Source of the DNA: Proteobacteria bacterium SG_bin4
GTDB lineage: Bacteria > Pseudomonadota > Gammaproteobacteria > Burkholderiales > Nitrosomonadaceae
Direction of reading: 5' to 3'
Length of the DNA stretch: 64,000 nt
Assembly: GCA_002083395.1 (NCBI GenBank)
Contig: LWDH01000011.1
Location: forward strand, 41,271 to 105,270
Below, piece by piece: positions 36,420 through 45,913 of this stretch. The notes beneath the pieces are model-generated. The model was not told the origin of the DNA, ran no database searches, and saw only the letters and a program-made list of their open reading frames with translations. A program made the position numbers and the translations under genes. Positions within the stretch are counted from its first letter, which is position 1, and each line of letters opens with the position of its first letter.

Positions 36420-36964
36420 TTGATCACAACGCCGCACCTGAAAAACAATCGAGCCGCGTCTTCTTTGCTGCCTTTCCAAATAAAATCATTCAAAACAAAC
36501 TGACCCGGAAAGCCGAAGAATTGCGGGCCGTGTGTGGCGGGCGCATCATTAAAGCGCATCACATTCATCTCACATTATTATTTCTCGGCAACGTAGACAC
36601 GCATCGCATTGATACCCTGCTAGAAACCGCAAAAAAAATTTCTGCGAAAAAATTTGAGCTGGAACTCAATAAAATCAGTTATTGGAAACACAACCAAATC
36701 GTTTTTGTTGGAGCGGAACATTATCCCGATGAATTGTTCGTGCTGGTTGAATCACTCAAAAATTTGCTCACAAAGGCCGGATTCTTATTTGACGCGCGAG
36801 ACTATAAGCCGCATGTCACACTTATCAAAAAGGCTTCTCACTGCATTGATAATCAACCGATGAAACCGCTTGTGTGGTCTGTCGGCGAATGGCATCTGGT
36901 ACAGTCGCAATCCGGCTCCAACGGGGTCGATTATATTCCTCTCGCACACTGGCCCTTGAAATAG
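36416..36964 (+). CDS. thpR: RNA 2',3'-cyclic phosphodiesterase (LigT/ThpR family)
   Basis: A 182-aa 2H phosphoesterase starting with GTG on the GTGA overlap with ispF. The two catalytic HxTx-type motifs are [10 protein letters not shown] and HVTLIKKA, about 90 residues apart. The family opens 2',3'-cyclic phosphates at RNA ends and can join tRNA halves in vitro. RVFFAAFPN at the N-terminus is the usual first strand. Its cellular role is poorly known. Confidence 0.93.
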   Translation: MIDHNAAPEKQSSRVFFAAFPNKIIQNKLTRKAEELRAVCGGRIIKAHHIHLTLLFLGNVDTHRIDTLLETAKKISAKKFELELNKISYWKHNQIVFVGAEHYPDELFVLVESLKNLLTKAGFLFDARDYKPHVTLIKKASHCIDNQPMKPLVWSVGEWHLVQSQSGSNGVDYIPLAHWPLK

Positions 36965-37006
36965 CTCCCGCATGTACCCTAGCAACTTCATCCATTTTAG
37001 CGAGTA

Positions 37007-37693
37007 TTGGCTTTGAAGCTCCTTGCCATTGAAACTTCAACGGAATTCTGTTCCGTTGCATTATTGTCAAACAATGGAATCATTGCAAAAGAACTCCAGG
37101 CCGGCCAACAGCATTCTGAAATGCTGCTGGATATGATTCAAGAATTATTATCAACTGCCAACTCAAATTTACGCCAAATGGACGGAATTGCTTTTGGCGC
37201 CGGTCCAGGCTCCTTTACAGGCTTACGCATCGCATGCGGCGTAGCACAAGGCTTAGCCTATGCCGCCAACCTGCCCATCGTTGGAATTAATACGCTCGAA
37301 GCGTTAGCGCAGAAAACGGCAGCGCCATTTGCGGTTGTAGCGCTTGATGCTCGCATGGGTGAAATTTATCATGCCGCGTATCAGAAAATTTCCGATTCCC
37401 ATTGGAAGATTATCAGCTCGCCTATGCTGTGTTCACCGGAAAACGCCCCTTTACTACCGGGTAATGAGTGGGTAGCGTGCGGCAGCGGTTTTGATGTTTA
37501 TCACCAAAAGTTATCCACATTTTATTGTGATACTATCCAGCAAATTCACCGTGGATTTCATCCTCATGCCGCAGAAATAGCGCAACTCGCGAGGTATCAA
37601 TTCGGCGAAGAAATCCGCTGGCATCCTGCTGATGCCAGTCCGGTTTATATACGTAATAAAGTCGCTTTGACAGAAAGAGAACGAAAAGTATGA
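37007..37693 (+). CDS. tsaB: tRNA threonylcarbamoyladenosine biosynthesis protein TsaB
   Basis: A 228-aa actin-fold protein starting with TTG (ALKLLAIETSTEF). The phosphate-1-like loop IETSTEFCSVAL and the GAGPGSFTGLRIACGVAQGL segment are family markers. TsaB scaffolds TsaD and TsaE for synthesis of t6A37 in ANN-decoding tRNAs. It overlaps rimI by ATGA; the tsaB-rimI-udg order is common in betaproteobacteria. Confidence 0.95.
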   Translation: MALKLLAIETSTEFCSVALLSNNGIIAKELQAGQQHSEMLLDMIQELLSTANSNLRQMDGIAFGAGPGSFTGLRIACGVAQGLAYAANLPIVGINTLEALAQKTAAPFAVVALDARMGEIYHAAYQKISDSHWKIISSPMLCSPENAPLLPGNEWVACGSGFDVYHQKLSTFYCDTIQQIHRGFHPHAAEIAQLARYQFGEEIRWHPADASPVYIRNKVALTERERKV

Positions 37694-38145
37694 CTTTGCA
37701 ACAAGCCTTTGAAATTAGAGCAATGCACCCGACCGATTTGGATCGAATCATCCTGATCGAAAGGGAAATCTTTCTTTTCCCGTGGTCACCCGGAAATTTT
37801 TCGGATTCAATTGAAGCCGGTTATCTTTGTCACGTCATGGAGCTGGCCGATGCTATCGTGGGTTATGGAATCATGATGATGAGTCCCGACGAAGCACATA
37901 TCCTCACATTAGGAATCGCCGCAGACTGGCAAAAGAAAGGCCTTGGAAGAAAATTACTGCAATACCTCATCGAAAGCGCCCGCAATTTGAATGCGAAATC
38001 GATCTTGCTGGATGTGAGAGAATCTAATCACGGCGCAGCGCAGCTCTATCAACAAATGGGTTTCCAGCAAATCGCGACGCGTAAGGGCTACTACCCGGCG
38101 ATGTGTGGACGTGAAGATGCGCGCGTTATGCAATTGATACTATGA
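37690..38145 (+). CDS. rimI: Ribosomal protein S18-alanine N-acetyltransferase
   Basis: A 151-aa GNAT enzyme. ILTLGIAADWQKKGLGRKLL contains the acetyl-CoA pyrophosphate loop Q/RxxGxG/A, and LLDVRESNHGAAQLYQQMGF is the typical RimI motif with the catalytic Glu region. It acetylates the N-terminal alanine of S18 and possibly other proteins. It overlaps tsaB and the downstream udg by 4 bp each, so all three are translated as a chain. Confidence 0.95.
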   Translation: MTLQQAFEIRAMHPTDLDRIILIEREIFLFPWSPGNFSDSIEAGYLCHVMELADAIVGYGIMMMSPDEAHILTLGIAADWQKKGLGRKLLQYLIESARNLNAKSILLDVRESNHGAAQLYQQMGFQQIATRKGYYPAMCGREDARVMQLIL

Positions 38146-38873
38146 ATAGCAGACGCACGCGCGTCCTCAAAGAACTGAACTTGCTTCCGGTATGGCGGCA
38201 GAAATCGAATGTTTCAGAGCAGGATAACCGTTCGCGTGAAGCATCAGATACCCAGGAAGAATCCTCCGGCATGATTCACTCAGCCGGGGATCACCAACCC
38301 ATCCAAGCATCCGATCAAGCGACCTGGCTTCTTTTAAAGCAATCAGTTACCGATTGCTTCCGCTGTCAATTAAGTGCTACCAGAACTCATACAGTATTCG
38401 GTATTGGTGATGAAAATGCGGATTGGCTATTTATCGGTGAGGGGCCCGGTGCGAAAGAGGATGAAACCGGTGAACCATTTGTCGGACAGGCTGGCAAGCT
38501 GCTCGATCAAATGTTAGCGGCGATCGGGTTAAAAAGAGGTGATAACGTCTATATTACAAATATCGTCAAATGCAGACCGCCCGGCAACAGAAACCCTTCT
38601 TTAAACGAAGCCCGGCAGTGCGAACCCTATCTCATCAGTCAAATAGAATTAATCAAGCCAAAACTCATCATTGCATTAGGCAAGGTTGCTGCGCAAAACC
38701 TGCTCAAATGTGACGACAGCATCTCAAGCTTGCGCGGAAAAGTGCATCACTTCTCTAGTATCCCGCTGATTGTTACCTATCATCCGGCTTATTTGTTGCG
38801 ATCGCTGCCGGAAAAAGCAAAAGCATGGAAGGATTTGTGTTTCGCAAATGCGACGATGCAATCATTAAAATAA
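38142..38873 (+). CDS. Uracil-DNA glycosylase, family 4 (iron-sulfur type)
   Basis: A 243-aa protein. After a variable 65-residue N-terminus, [16 protein letters not shown] supplies the first iron-sulfur cysteines, and [20 protein letters not shown] the active-site loop (GEGPG with the E/D pair). Later come [14 protein letters not shown] with another cysteine and the C-terminal TYHPAYLLR histidine motif. It removes uracil from DNA. The phage SPO1 polymerase-associated family has the same fold, but the neighbourhood (rimI) supports a housekeeping gene. Confidence 0.93.
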   Translation: MNSRRTRVLKELNLLPVWRQKSNVSEQDNRSREASDTQEESSGMIHSAGDHQPIQASDQATWLLLKQSVTDCFRCQLSATRTHTVFGIGDENADWLFIGEGPGAKEDETGEPFVGQAGKLLDQMLAAIGLKRGDNVYITNIVKCRPPGNRNPSLNEARQCEPYLISQIELIKPKLIIALGKVAAQNLLKCDDSISSLRGKVHHFSSIPLIVTYHPAYLLRSLPEKAKAWKDLCFANATMQSLK

Positions 38874-38910
38874 AATTCTCAAGCCGAAGCGGTTGGTTAT
38901 TCGCAGAAAA

Positions 38911-40185
38911 TTAATGAATCTTCCTCGCGCCAATCAAATGCAGCGAGTCTTCTTTACTTTGATTCGTTAAATGCCATTTCCTGATCAAAGCCATCATGAT
39001 TGACACGAACAAACCGAACGCTGCGATCACAACATAGATATGTACTTCAAAGAAAATCAATAATGCGTAAAGTGACAGCATCATCAAGATGCTTAAATTC
39101 TCGTTAAAATTTTGTACCGCAATCGAGTGTCCGGCGCCCATCAGGATATGACCGCGATGCTGCAATAATGCATTCATCGGCACGACAAAGAAACCCGCCA
39201 AACCACCGATTAACATTAACAACATAATCGCAATCCATAAATCTCTAACAAGTATCATCACGATTACGACAATCCCCATCGCTATTCCCAAAGGAATAAC
39301 TTTTACCGATTGCCTCAGTGAAATCCACTTGGCGGCCAAGATAGCGCCTGCGGCGATACCCAAAGCCACCACGCCTTGAAGCTGGGCCGCTTGGTTTAAT
39401 GGATAGTCCATCGCCACTTCGGCCCATTTCAGTACAATAAATTGTAATGTGGCGCCGGCTCCCCAGAATAAAGTGGTTACCGCCAGCGATATCTGGCCGA
39501 GTTTGTCGGACCATAATAACTTCACGCAGTGACTGAATTCATGCACCAGATAGAGCGGGTTTTTTTTGGGAATTCGATGATCGACACCGGTATTCGGAAT
39601 ATACAAATTAAATGCCGCTGCTATGGAATAGATCACAGCGATGATGAGAATACTGCTTTCCAGCACATTATCGATACCGGTATTGATCAATGGAAAGTCA
39701 ATCTCCAAAAGCACACTCGCCACGGTTGGCGTAATCAGAACCCCGCCCAAAACTGTCCCCAAAACAATCGATGCCACTGTTAACCCTTCAATCCAGCCAT
39801 TTGCAATCACTAATTTTTCGGGTGGCAATAACTCCGTCAAGATGCCATATTTGGCGGGAGAATAAGCAGCCGCCCCCAAACCGACTACTGCATAGGCTGC
39901 CAACGCGAAATACTGATTCATGGCCATGAATAGCAAACCACAGCCTGCTATTTTGATGGTATTACTAACAAACATGACCCGCCCTTTCGGCATGGAATCT
40001 GCAAAAGCACCGACGAAAGGTGCGAGAATGACATAAAACACCACAAAAACAAACTTCAGCATCGGTGTTAAATAGGCTGGAGCATGTAAATCAATCAACA
40101 ATGCAATTGCCACAACCAACAGCGCGTTGTCCGCCAGCGATGAAAAAAATTGCGCTGCCATGATTGTATAAAAACCGCGTTCCAA
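38911..40185 (-). CDS. lplT: Lysophospholipid transporter LplT (MFS)
   Basis: A 424-aa major-facilitator protein with about 12 hydrophobic helices. The N-terminus GFYTIMAAQFFSSLADNAL and the loop FADSMPKGRVMFVSN match LplT, which flips lysophosphatidylethanolamine inward for re-acylation. The TTG at 40185, preceded by AAGGA, is chosen over the internal ATG at 40161 because the first helix starts just there. In enterobacteria the acylase Aas is the next gene; it is not seen here. Divergent from alr. Confidence 0.9.
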   Translation of the reverse strand: MERGFYTIMAAQFFSSLADNALLVVAIALLIDLHAPAYLTPMLKFVFVVFYVILAPFVGAFADSMPKGRVMFVSNTIKIAGCGLLFMAMNQYFALAAYAVVGLGAAAYSPAKYGILTELLPPEKLVIANGWIEGLTVASIVLGTVLGGVLITPTVASVLLEIDFPLINTGIDNVLESSILIIAVIYSIAAAFNLYIPNTGVDHRIPKKNPLYLVHEFSHCVKLLWSDKLGQISLAVTTLFWGAGATLQFIVLKWAEVAMDYPLNQAAQLQGVVALGIAAGAILAAKWISLRQSVKVIPLGIAMGIVVIVMILVRDLWIAIMLLMLIGGLAGFFVVPMNALLQHRGHILMGAGHSIAVQNFNENLSILMMLSLYALLIFFEVHIYVVIAAFGLFVSIMMALIRKWHLTNQSKEDSLHLIGARKIH

Positions 40186-40417
40186 ACTTTTTCCTTAATC
40201 TGTAATTTTTTTATTCTAGATAAGTCATTTAATAATCGACTTTCCCGTGAAACCGGTCAGAGTGATAGTATTAGCCACCCAACATTTTTCAGCCCGAGAG
40301 ATTAGCACATTATGCTGATTGTCATCGCATGAACGCTTCAAAGAATATTTGGTGCACCAAATGAAGGTTACGATCGTTATATCCCGGCTTAATTGAATTA
40401 TTTATCTTTCTAAATCG

Positions 40418-41491
40418 ATGCCACGTCCAATACAAGCAACAATTGATATTTCCGCTTTGGGTCAGAACTTAGCAGTTGTCCGTCAATATGCAACAAAAGC
40501 GCGAATCATGGCTGTGATAAAAGCGGATGCTTATGGACATGGATTATTTTCGGCAGTAAGCGGGCTCAAAGCTGCAGATGGTTTGGCGCTACTCGAACTG
40601 GATGCGGCCATCGAATTACGGAAGGCTGGTTATCAGCAACCGATTCTTTTATTAGAAGGTTTCTTTTCTTCTGAAGAATTAGCTGAATTTCAGCATTATC
40701 AACTGAGCGCGGTTATTCACCACGAGGAACAAGTTGCCATGCTGACGAAGTCAAAGCATGCATTGGACATCTTCCTGAAAATCAACACCGGGATGAATCG
40801 CCTTGGCCTAGTTCCTGATAGATTCTCTAAAATCGTCGACCATCTCATCGAGAGTCGTTGTACCAGAAGCCTAACGTTAATGACACATTTCGCGAGCGCA
40901 GACATCCCTACGGAAAAAGAAAATGTAATTCGTCAATTTGAAAGTTTTCTTTCTATTACTCAGGGCTATCATTTTCCTCGCTCTGTTGCAAACTCTGCGG
41001 CAATTATCCGCTATCCAGAAACGCAATCCGATTGGGTACGCCCTGGAATCATGTTATACGGATCTTCGCCTTTTTCAGATAAAACTGCATCCGAACTTCA
41101 GCTAAAACCAGTAATGACGCTCGCGAGCAAAATTATTGCGATTCATGATTTACAGAGCGGCGACAAAGTCGGTTATCACGGTCTCTTTGAGGCAGATCGA
41201 CCAATGCGCATCGGAGTCGTAGCATGCGGCTATGCTGACGGATATCCGCGACACGCACCTACTAATACGCCAGTACTAATCAACAATCAGCGGAGCAGAT
41301 TATTGGGGCGGGTATCTATGGATATGATCGCAGTAGACCTCACAGATATCAATAACGCAGGGCTAAATAGCCCGGTGACCCTATGGGGAGAGGGATTGCC
41401 TGTTGACGAAGTAGCTCACTATGCCAACACTAACAGCTATGAGCTACTTTGCGCTGTTGCCCCCAGGGTCGAAAGGAAAATTGCGCCGTAG
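40418..41491 (+). CDS. alr: Alanine racemase
   Basis: A 357-aa PLP enzyme. AVIKADAYGHG carries the PLP lysine, FLKINTGMNRLG and SDWVRPGIMLYG the binding residues, and GRVSMDMIAVDLT the second-domain tyrosine region. It makes D-alanine for peptidoglycan. It is transcribed away from lplT with 232 bp between them, in which no clear promoter was singled out. Length and motif order are typical. Confidence 0.96.
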   Translation: MPRPIQATIDISALGQNLAVVRQYATKARIMAVIKADAYGHGLFSAVSGLKAADGLALLELDAAIELRKAGYQQPILLLEGFFSSEELAEFQHYQLSAVIHHEEQVAMLTKSKHALDIFLKINTGMNRLGLVPDRFSKIVDHLIESRCTRSLTLMTHFASADIPTEKENVIRQFESFLSITQGYHFPRSVANSAAIIRYPETQSDWVRPGIMLYGSSPFSDKTASELQLKPVMTLASKIIAIHDLQSGDKVGYHGLFEADRPMRIGVVACGYADGYPRHAPTNTPVLINNQRSRLLGRVSMDMIAVDLTDINNAGLNSPVTLWGEGLPVDEVAHYANTNSYELLCAVAPRVERKIAP

Positions 41492-41529
41492 GAGCGCATC
41501 CTGCCCCATTCAACCCCGGTAACAACAAA

Positions 41530-42318
41530 TTATTCGACTTTTGCTTTACTACGCAAATCTTGCACCACCGTTGCAAATTCACGTTGTAACACGCGTTGTT
41601 GAATATTTTGTTTAACTTCCTTAAACGGTGGCACCGCCATCGGACGGATATCCATTAACTCGATCACATGCCAGCCAAAAGAAGTTTGAACGGGTAAATC
41701 CGTTCTACCCCCTTTCGATAATTTCACCAGCGCTTCAGAAAAAGGCCGGACATAAGCAGCCGGGGGACTCCAGTTAAGTTCACCGCCATTCTCTTTACTA
41801 CCGTCATCCAGTGATTTTTGTTCCGCTAATTTAGCAAAGTTGGCGCCTTTTTTCAGCTGGGCAATGATATCCAGTGCTTCACTCTCGCTACCGACCAGAA
41901 TATGGCGGGCTCTGTACTCTTTATCCCCCATTTGCACCTTTAGCATTTCATATTCCTTCCGCAAGGTATCGTCACTGACAATATTGTGTTTAATATAGTC
42001 GGCTTGATACGCTCTTACCAATACGGCCTGACGCGCGATTTCAAGTTGCGATATGACTTCCGGATCCAGATCCAATCTTTTTTTAACGGCTTCCTGCGCC
42101 AGAATTTCTTCAGCAATTAAATTTTCACGTAGCGCTTTTCTCATTTCAGGTCCATCAGGTTGCCCTTGTGCTACATTTGCTTTAACCATCAATTCCAAAC
42201 GCGCTTGCGGAATCGCAACACCATTAACTTTTGCCATCACTCCCTGAGAATGAGCCGAGACGGCGGTAAAGCCTAGAAAACTAGCTACTATTATTTGTGA
42301 GACTCTCATCAAACGCAT
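41530..42318 (-). CDS. Periplasmic parvulin-type peptidyl-prolyl isomerase
   Basis: A 262-aa protein with a signal peptide (LGFTAVSAHSQG, cleavage near residue 24), a SurA-like N-terminal helical part (MAKVNGVAIPQARLELMVKA) and one parvulin domain (EYRARHILVGSESEALDI, then GGELNWSPPAAYV and FGWHVIELMD). It should assist folding of exported proteins. Together with yciI and yciB upstream it forms a group often seen in betaproteobacteria (yciB-yciI-ppiC). Confidence 0.92.
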   Translation of the reverse strand: MRLMRVSQIIVASFLGFTAVSAHSQGVMAKVNGVAIPQARLELMVKANVAQGQPDGPEMRKALRENLIAEEILAQEAVKKRLDLDPEVISQLEIARQAVLVRAYQADYIKHNIVSDDTLRKEYEMLKVQMGDKEYRARHILVGSESEALDIIAQLKKGANFAKLAEQKSLDDGSKENGGELNWSPPAAYVRPFSEALVKLSKGGRTDLPVQTSFGWHVIELMDIRPMAVPPFKEVKQNIQQRVLQREFATVVQDLRSKAKVE

Positions 42319-42477
42319 GGAATTTCCTCTACTGTAATTAAAAAAAATTTCTTAAAAAACTAGTGCATGGAAAGTATACGCCTTAACCGAATGCACGTGA
42401 ATCTTTACCTAACCTGTTATCTTCATAAGTATTTTAAGTTCCTGAAAAAGCAACACTCGGTTAACACTCATCAAAAT

Positions 42478-42780
42478 TTAGCTTGGTAAAACTTTTTTAA
42501 AAGGCTTAACAGTGACTTTCTGATACACTCCGGCACTGACATAGGGATCCGCATTTGCCCAAGTCTTCGCAGCTTCCAAAGATTCGAACTCGGCGACGAT
42601 CAGGCTGCCTGAAAAACCCGCAGGTCCAGGTTCCAAACTATCAATTGCTGGAAATGGACCCGCTAAAATTAACCGGCCTTCATCCTGCAATGCCTGAATT
42701 CTGCTTAGATGTTGCGAACGAACCGCCATCCTTTTTTTCAGGCTATCCGGCACATCCTCTCCGTTGATCATATATAGCAT
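42478..42780 (-). CDS. yciI: YciI-like protein
   Basis: A 100-aa protein with the YciI ferredoxin-like fold: [18 protein letters not shown] with the conserved Asp, then [21 protein letters not shown] containing the conserved His and the GP motif. [20 protein letters not shown] and KPFKKVL complete it. The molecular function is not established. It starts 2 bp after yciB. Confidence 0.93.
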   Translation of the reverse strand: MLYMINGEDVPDSLKKRMAVRSQHLSRIQALQDEGRLILAGPFPAIDSLEPGPAGFSGSLIVAEFESLEAAKTWANADPYVSAGVYQKVTVKPFKKVLPS

Positions 42781-42782
42781 CT

Positions 42783-43397
42783 TTATTTTTTACTCACTTG
42801 ATTTTTGATTTCGCTTTTCACAGTCCCTTGATCGATATCATCCGCATTCTCGGTTGCCAATAACGTTGTATCTTTTAAATATTTTCCCAGGAAAATTATC
42901 TGCGCCACTATAAAAACAAGCATTAAGCCGGTCGCCCCAAAAAGCTTAAAAGATACCCAAGTGTCTAATGAAAAACTAAAAGCGACGAAGAGATTGATGC
43001 AACCCATAATCGCAAAAAAAACAATCCAGCTAAGATTGAGAGTATTCCACACAGTCGTTGGCAGTATCATCTGTTTCTCAAGGGCCGTCTTGATCAGATT
43101 CTTACCAAACAACAAATTGGATACGAGCAGCACTGATCCAATCAACCAGTAAAAAACTGTCGGCTTCCATTTTATAAAGGTCTCATCTTGTGAAATTAAA
43201 GTTGCACCGCCGAAAACGATAATTACTGCCAAATTGATCCACATCATTTTCTCGATTTGACGATGGCGTATCCACAGCAAGCCAATCTGTACAAAAGTTG
43301 CAGCTATTGCAACAGCGGTTGCAACAAAAATATCGTAATATTTATAAGCTAAGAAAAATAATACAACTGGAAATAGATCAAACAACAGTTTCATCAA
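42783..43397 (-). CDS. yciB: Inner membrane septation protein A
   Basis: A 204-aa protein (also called IspZ) with about five to six hydrophobic helices. [20 protein letters not shown] at the start, [16 protein letters not shown] and [17 protein letters not shown] are the family's most conserved parts. It is linked to septation and cell-envelope integrity in Shigella and E. coli. It is first in the yciB-yciI-ppiC row. The charged C-terminal 30 residues are variable in the family. Confidence 0.93.
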   Translation of the reverse strand: MMKLLFDLFPVVLFFLAYKYYDIFVATAVAIAATFVQIGLLWIRHRQIEKMMWINLAVIIVFGGATLISQDETFIKWKPTVFYWLIGSVLLVSNLLFGKNLIKTALEKQMILPTTVWNTLNLSWIVFFAIMGCINLFVAFSFSLDTWVSFKLFGATGLMLVFIVAQIIFLGKYLKDTTLLATENADDIDQGTVKSEIKNQVSKK

Positions 43398-43453
43398 AAT
43401 CCACCATCAATTGTTTGCAAAAGTCACCAGAGGAGTAACCGTGTAACTTCGTT

Positions 43454-44605
43454 TTACAACAATACCGCGGGTAATCGCGCAGTCAAACTGTTTCTTTCCT
43501 TCGTTGCTTCACCCATTAATGCATATCCGAGCAAATTCCCAGCATTGTCTTCATAAAGGGCTTTAATGCCATGCTCATCTGCTTCCACTCTCCATGCACC
43601 ATTAATCCCAAAATCAGGCGGTGAAACAACGGTCGGGCATGACGGAGTTTTCACAATCACAGGCATTGCCGGATAATGAACAGGCGTAGAGCGTCCAGCA
43701 AGTGTTGCAGCCAGTGCTCGAGCTGCATGCGATATAGGCATCACGAACGGCAATACCTTTCCTTCAACCTCAGCGCAATCACCCAAAGCATAGATATCAT
43801 TTACCTGAGTTTGCAGTAACCTATTCACAACAATTCCTCGATTCACCGGAATCCCCGCTGCTGCCGCAAGATGAGTGCGCGACCGCAATCCAACTGCTGA
43901 TAAGACAACATCCGACTCGATAGAGTTGCCATTTGCCAGAGTCAAACGCAAATGTTCTTGCACTTGATCAATCGCGTTCGTTGAAGTGTTTAGATGAAAG
44001 GCAACACCCACATTCTCAAGCTTTTTCTGCAAAAACGCCCCACTATCAGGAGGTAAAAGGCGCCCCAGGGGTTGTGTGCCAATATCAATAACATCCACGT
44101 GATGGCCGGTTAATGCCAAGTCATTTGCAAATTCACACCCGATTAAACCCGCTCCAATAATGCTTACTCTTTTTTTCTCATCCAATGCTGCCCGGAATTT
44201 TTTGTAATCATCCAAATCGTTAACCGTCAGCACTTTTTCTACACCACTGCCAGTTAACGGCAAGCGAACTTGATCCGCACCTAAAGCTAAAACCAACCGA
44301 TCGTAAAAGATGCTTTCATCATCAGCCAAAATCAACTCTTTTTTTAGATGATCGAGCGCTTTAACACGACAGTAAGGACGTATCACAATTTTGAGTTGCG
44401 TCGCCATTTGAGTGGCGTCGCTATTTAATAGCATATCAGGGGTCTTTCCTGATGATAGAGCATTCGACAACATTGGTTTGGAATAAAAACCACCATGATC
44501 GGCTGACAACATTAATATTGGTATCTCGGCATCAAGCTTACGAAGTTCCCGTGCTACTCCATAGCCAGCCAATCCACTTCCAACTATCACTATCTGATTG
44601 ACCAT
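43454..44605 (-). CDS. FAD-dependent oxidoreductase, rubredoxin-NAD(+) reductase-like
   Basis: A 383-aa flavoprotein. IVIVGSGLAGYGVARELRKL binds FAD, VSIIGAGLIGCEFANDLALT binds NAD(P)H, and IYALGDCAEV closes the FAD site. This set and the GFYSKPMLSNALS segment match rubredoxin reductases. The ATG at 44605 is preferred; a TTG at 44620 would add five residues. No rubredoxin gene is adjacent, so the electron partner must be elsewhere. The gene is monocistronic as far as can be seen. Confidence 0.85.
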   Translation of the reverse strand: MVNQIVIVGSGLAGYGVARELRKLDAEIPILMLSADHGGFYSKPMLSNALSSGKTPDMLLNSDATQMATQLKIVIRPYCRVKALDHLKKELILADDESIFYDRLVLALGADQVRLPLTGSGVEKVLTVNDLDDYKKFRAALDEKKRVSIIGAGLIGCEFANDLALTGHHVDVIDIGTQPLGRLLPPDSGAFLQKKLENVGVAFHLNTSTNAIDQVQEHLRLTLANGNSIESDVVLSAVGLRSRTHLAAAAGIPVNRGIVVNRLLQTQVNDIYALGDCAEVEGKVLPFVMPISHAARALAATLAGRSTPVHYPAMPVIVKTPSCPTVVSPPDFGINGAWRVEADEHGIKALYEDNAGNLLGYALMGEATKERNSLTARLPAVLL

Positions 44606-44784
44606 TAACTTATTTTCCAAATATTCTAATTCTCTAAATTTCTTACAAATCTCTAAGGAACCCGACTTTTAAGCCCCTTTATTCATCACTGCTCATTGAA
44701 TGCCCACATAATGAATCAATGTGTCATCCATTAAATCACAAATTTTATATTGATAATTTTTTTATCATTTCTTACTACGCCACA

Positions 44785-44840
44785 AAAACAAAACACACTG
44801 GTTAATGGATATTAATCCAAAAAACCAGTGTGTTTTGTTT
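44785..44840. terminator. Strong hairpin terminator downstream of mlaA
   Basis: A perfect 19-bp inverted repeat (44785-44803 with 44822-44840, inner part CACACTGGTT) encloses an 18-nt loop. The arms end in A- and T-rich runs, so it can act in both directions. It sits 69 bp beyond the mlaA stop on the minus strand. Confidence 0.85.
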
Positions 44841-44908
44841 TCAAACCATTAAACTTGAATACACATCCACAACAGATAAGCATTCAAAGTTTAAAAGAAA
44901 TTGTTACG

Positions 44909-45673
44909 CTATTTATCCTCTTCACTGTTTTTAACCAGACTTTCCCGTCTCTGGGTATAGGCATCGCGAATAAATTCATATTTATCTAAAGCAGCTTCTT
45001 CAAGTGTCTTGTCTTGTTCAAGGAATTGCGCACGATTGTTAAATGTCCGTGCTGTTGCAACTGGGAAGCGTAATGCCGGTGAGTTGATATAACTGACATT
45101 ATTCAAGAACACGCCTGTTACCCCTTGTGTAACGGGATCAATGAAGAAGCTATCCACCGCCAGTCCGAATGTATCACGAGCCGAACTTGGTCCCAAGAAG
45201 GGCAATACAATATAAGGCCCGCTTGCGACTCCATAACGCCCTAGAGTTTGACCGAAATCTTCATTTCGTTTATTCAGATTAACATCACTGACCGCGCTGA
45301 TATCACTTGCAATATCAATCAGACCGAATACGCCGAATGTTGTATTAACCAGCAGTCTAGCGCTGCTAGCTAGCGCACTTTCATAATTTAATTGCAACAC
45401 AGAGTTGGTGATCACCACAACTTCATTGAGATTTGAGAAAAAATTCTCCACCATCAATTCCAGCGGATCCGGCATGATCCTCTTGTACTGCCTAACTGCC
45501 GGATCAAACACATTATCGTAGACCCTTTCGTTGAAATTAAAAACCGCGCGATTCATTGGTTCCAGAGGATCATAGGGACCATTCTGGTCATTCATCTTTG
45601 TTGAAGCACAGCCGCTTAAAAATAAACCGGAAACAAGTATCGCAATAGCTTTGGAACGAAAAATATTAGTCAT
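44909..45673 (-). CDS. mlaA: MlaA (VacJ) lipoprotein of phospholipid transport
   Basis: A 254-aa protein from ATG 45673; the frame reaches 45733 but only this start gives a clean signal peptide, ending in the lipobox LSGC. PYDPLEPMNRAVFNFNERV is the family's opening motif, followed by LLVNTTFGVFGLIDIASD, DFGQTLGRYGV and PYIVLPFLGPSSARDTFG. It forms a ring in the outer membrane that removes misplaced phospholipids from the outer leaflet and hands them to MlaC. The other mla genes are not in view. Confidence 0.96.
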   Translation of the reverse strand: MTNIFRSKAIAILVSGLFLSGCASTKMNDQNGPYDPLEPMNRAVFNFNERVYDNVFDPAVRQYKRIMPDPLELMVENFFSNLNEVVVITNSVLQLNYESALASSARLLVNTTFGVFGLIDIASDISAVSDVNLNKRNEDFGQTLGRYGVASGPYIVLPFLGPSSARDTFGLAVDSFFIDPVTQGVTGVFLNNVSYINSPALRFPVATARTFNNRAQFLEQDKTLEEAALDKYEFIRDAYTQRRESLVKNSEEDK

Positions 45674-45913
45674 GTTCTTATTTCTTTTAGTAAAAATTCG
45701 ACAAATCTTACCACATTTATAAAACGGGTTCAATAGGCTTAAATTTTAAGGCATTTTGAACCTTAAGCTGATTCACTCTTCTTTAATCTCAAAAATTTAT
45801 TAGCATTTATTAAACCAAACATTAAGCATTATGTATATACGACAATGCAATTATGATACTTGATTAAATTATTAATACGTTAAATAACGCCTTAACACAA
45901 TACCATTTTAGCC

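Noticed and set aside
37511..37519. Perfect DnaA box TTATCCACA
   Set aside because: It is a single copy inside the tsaB coding region without neighbours or an AT-rich unwinding element, so not evidence for an origin.
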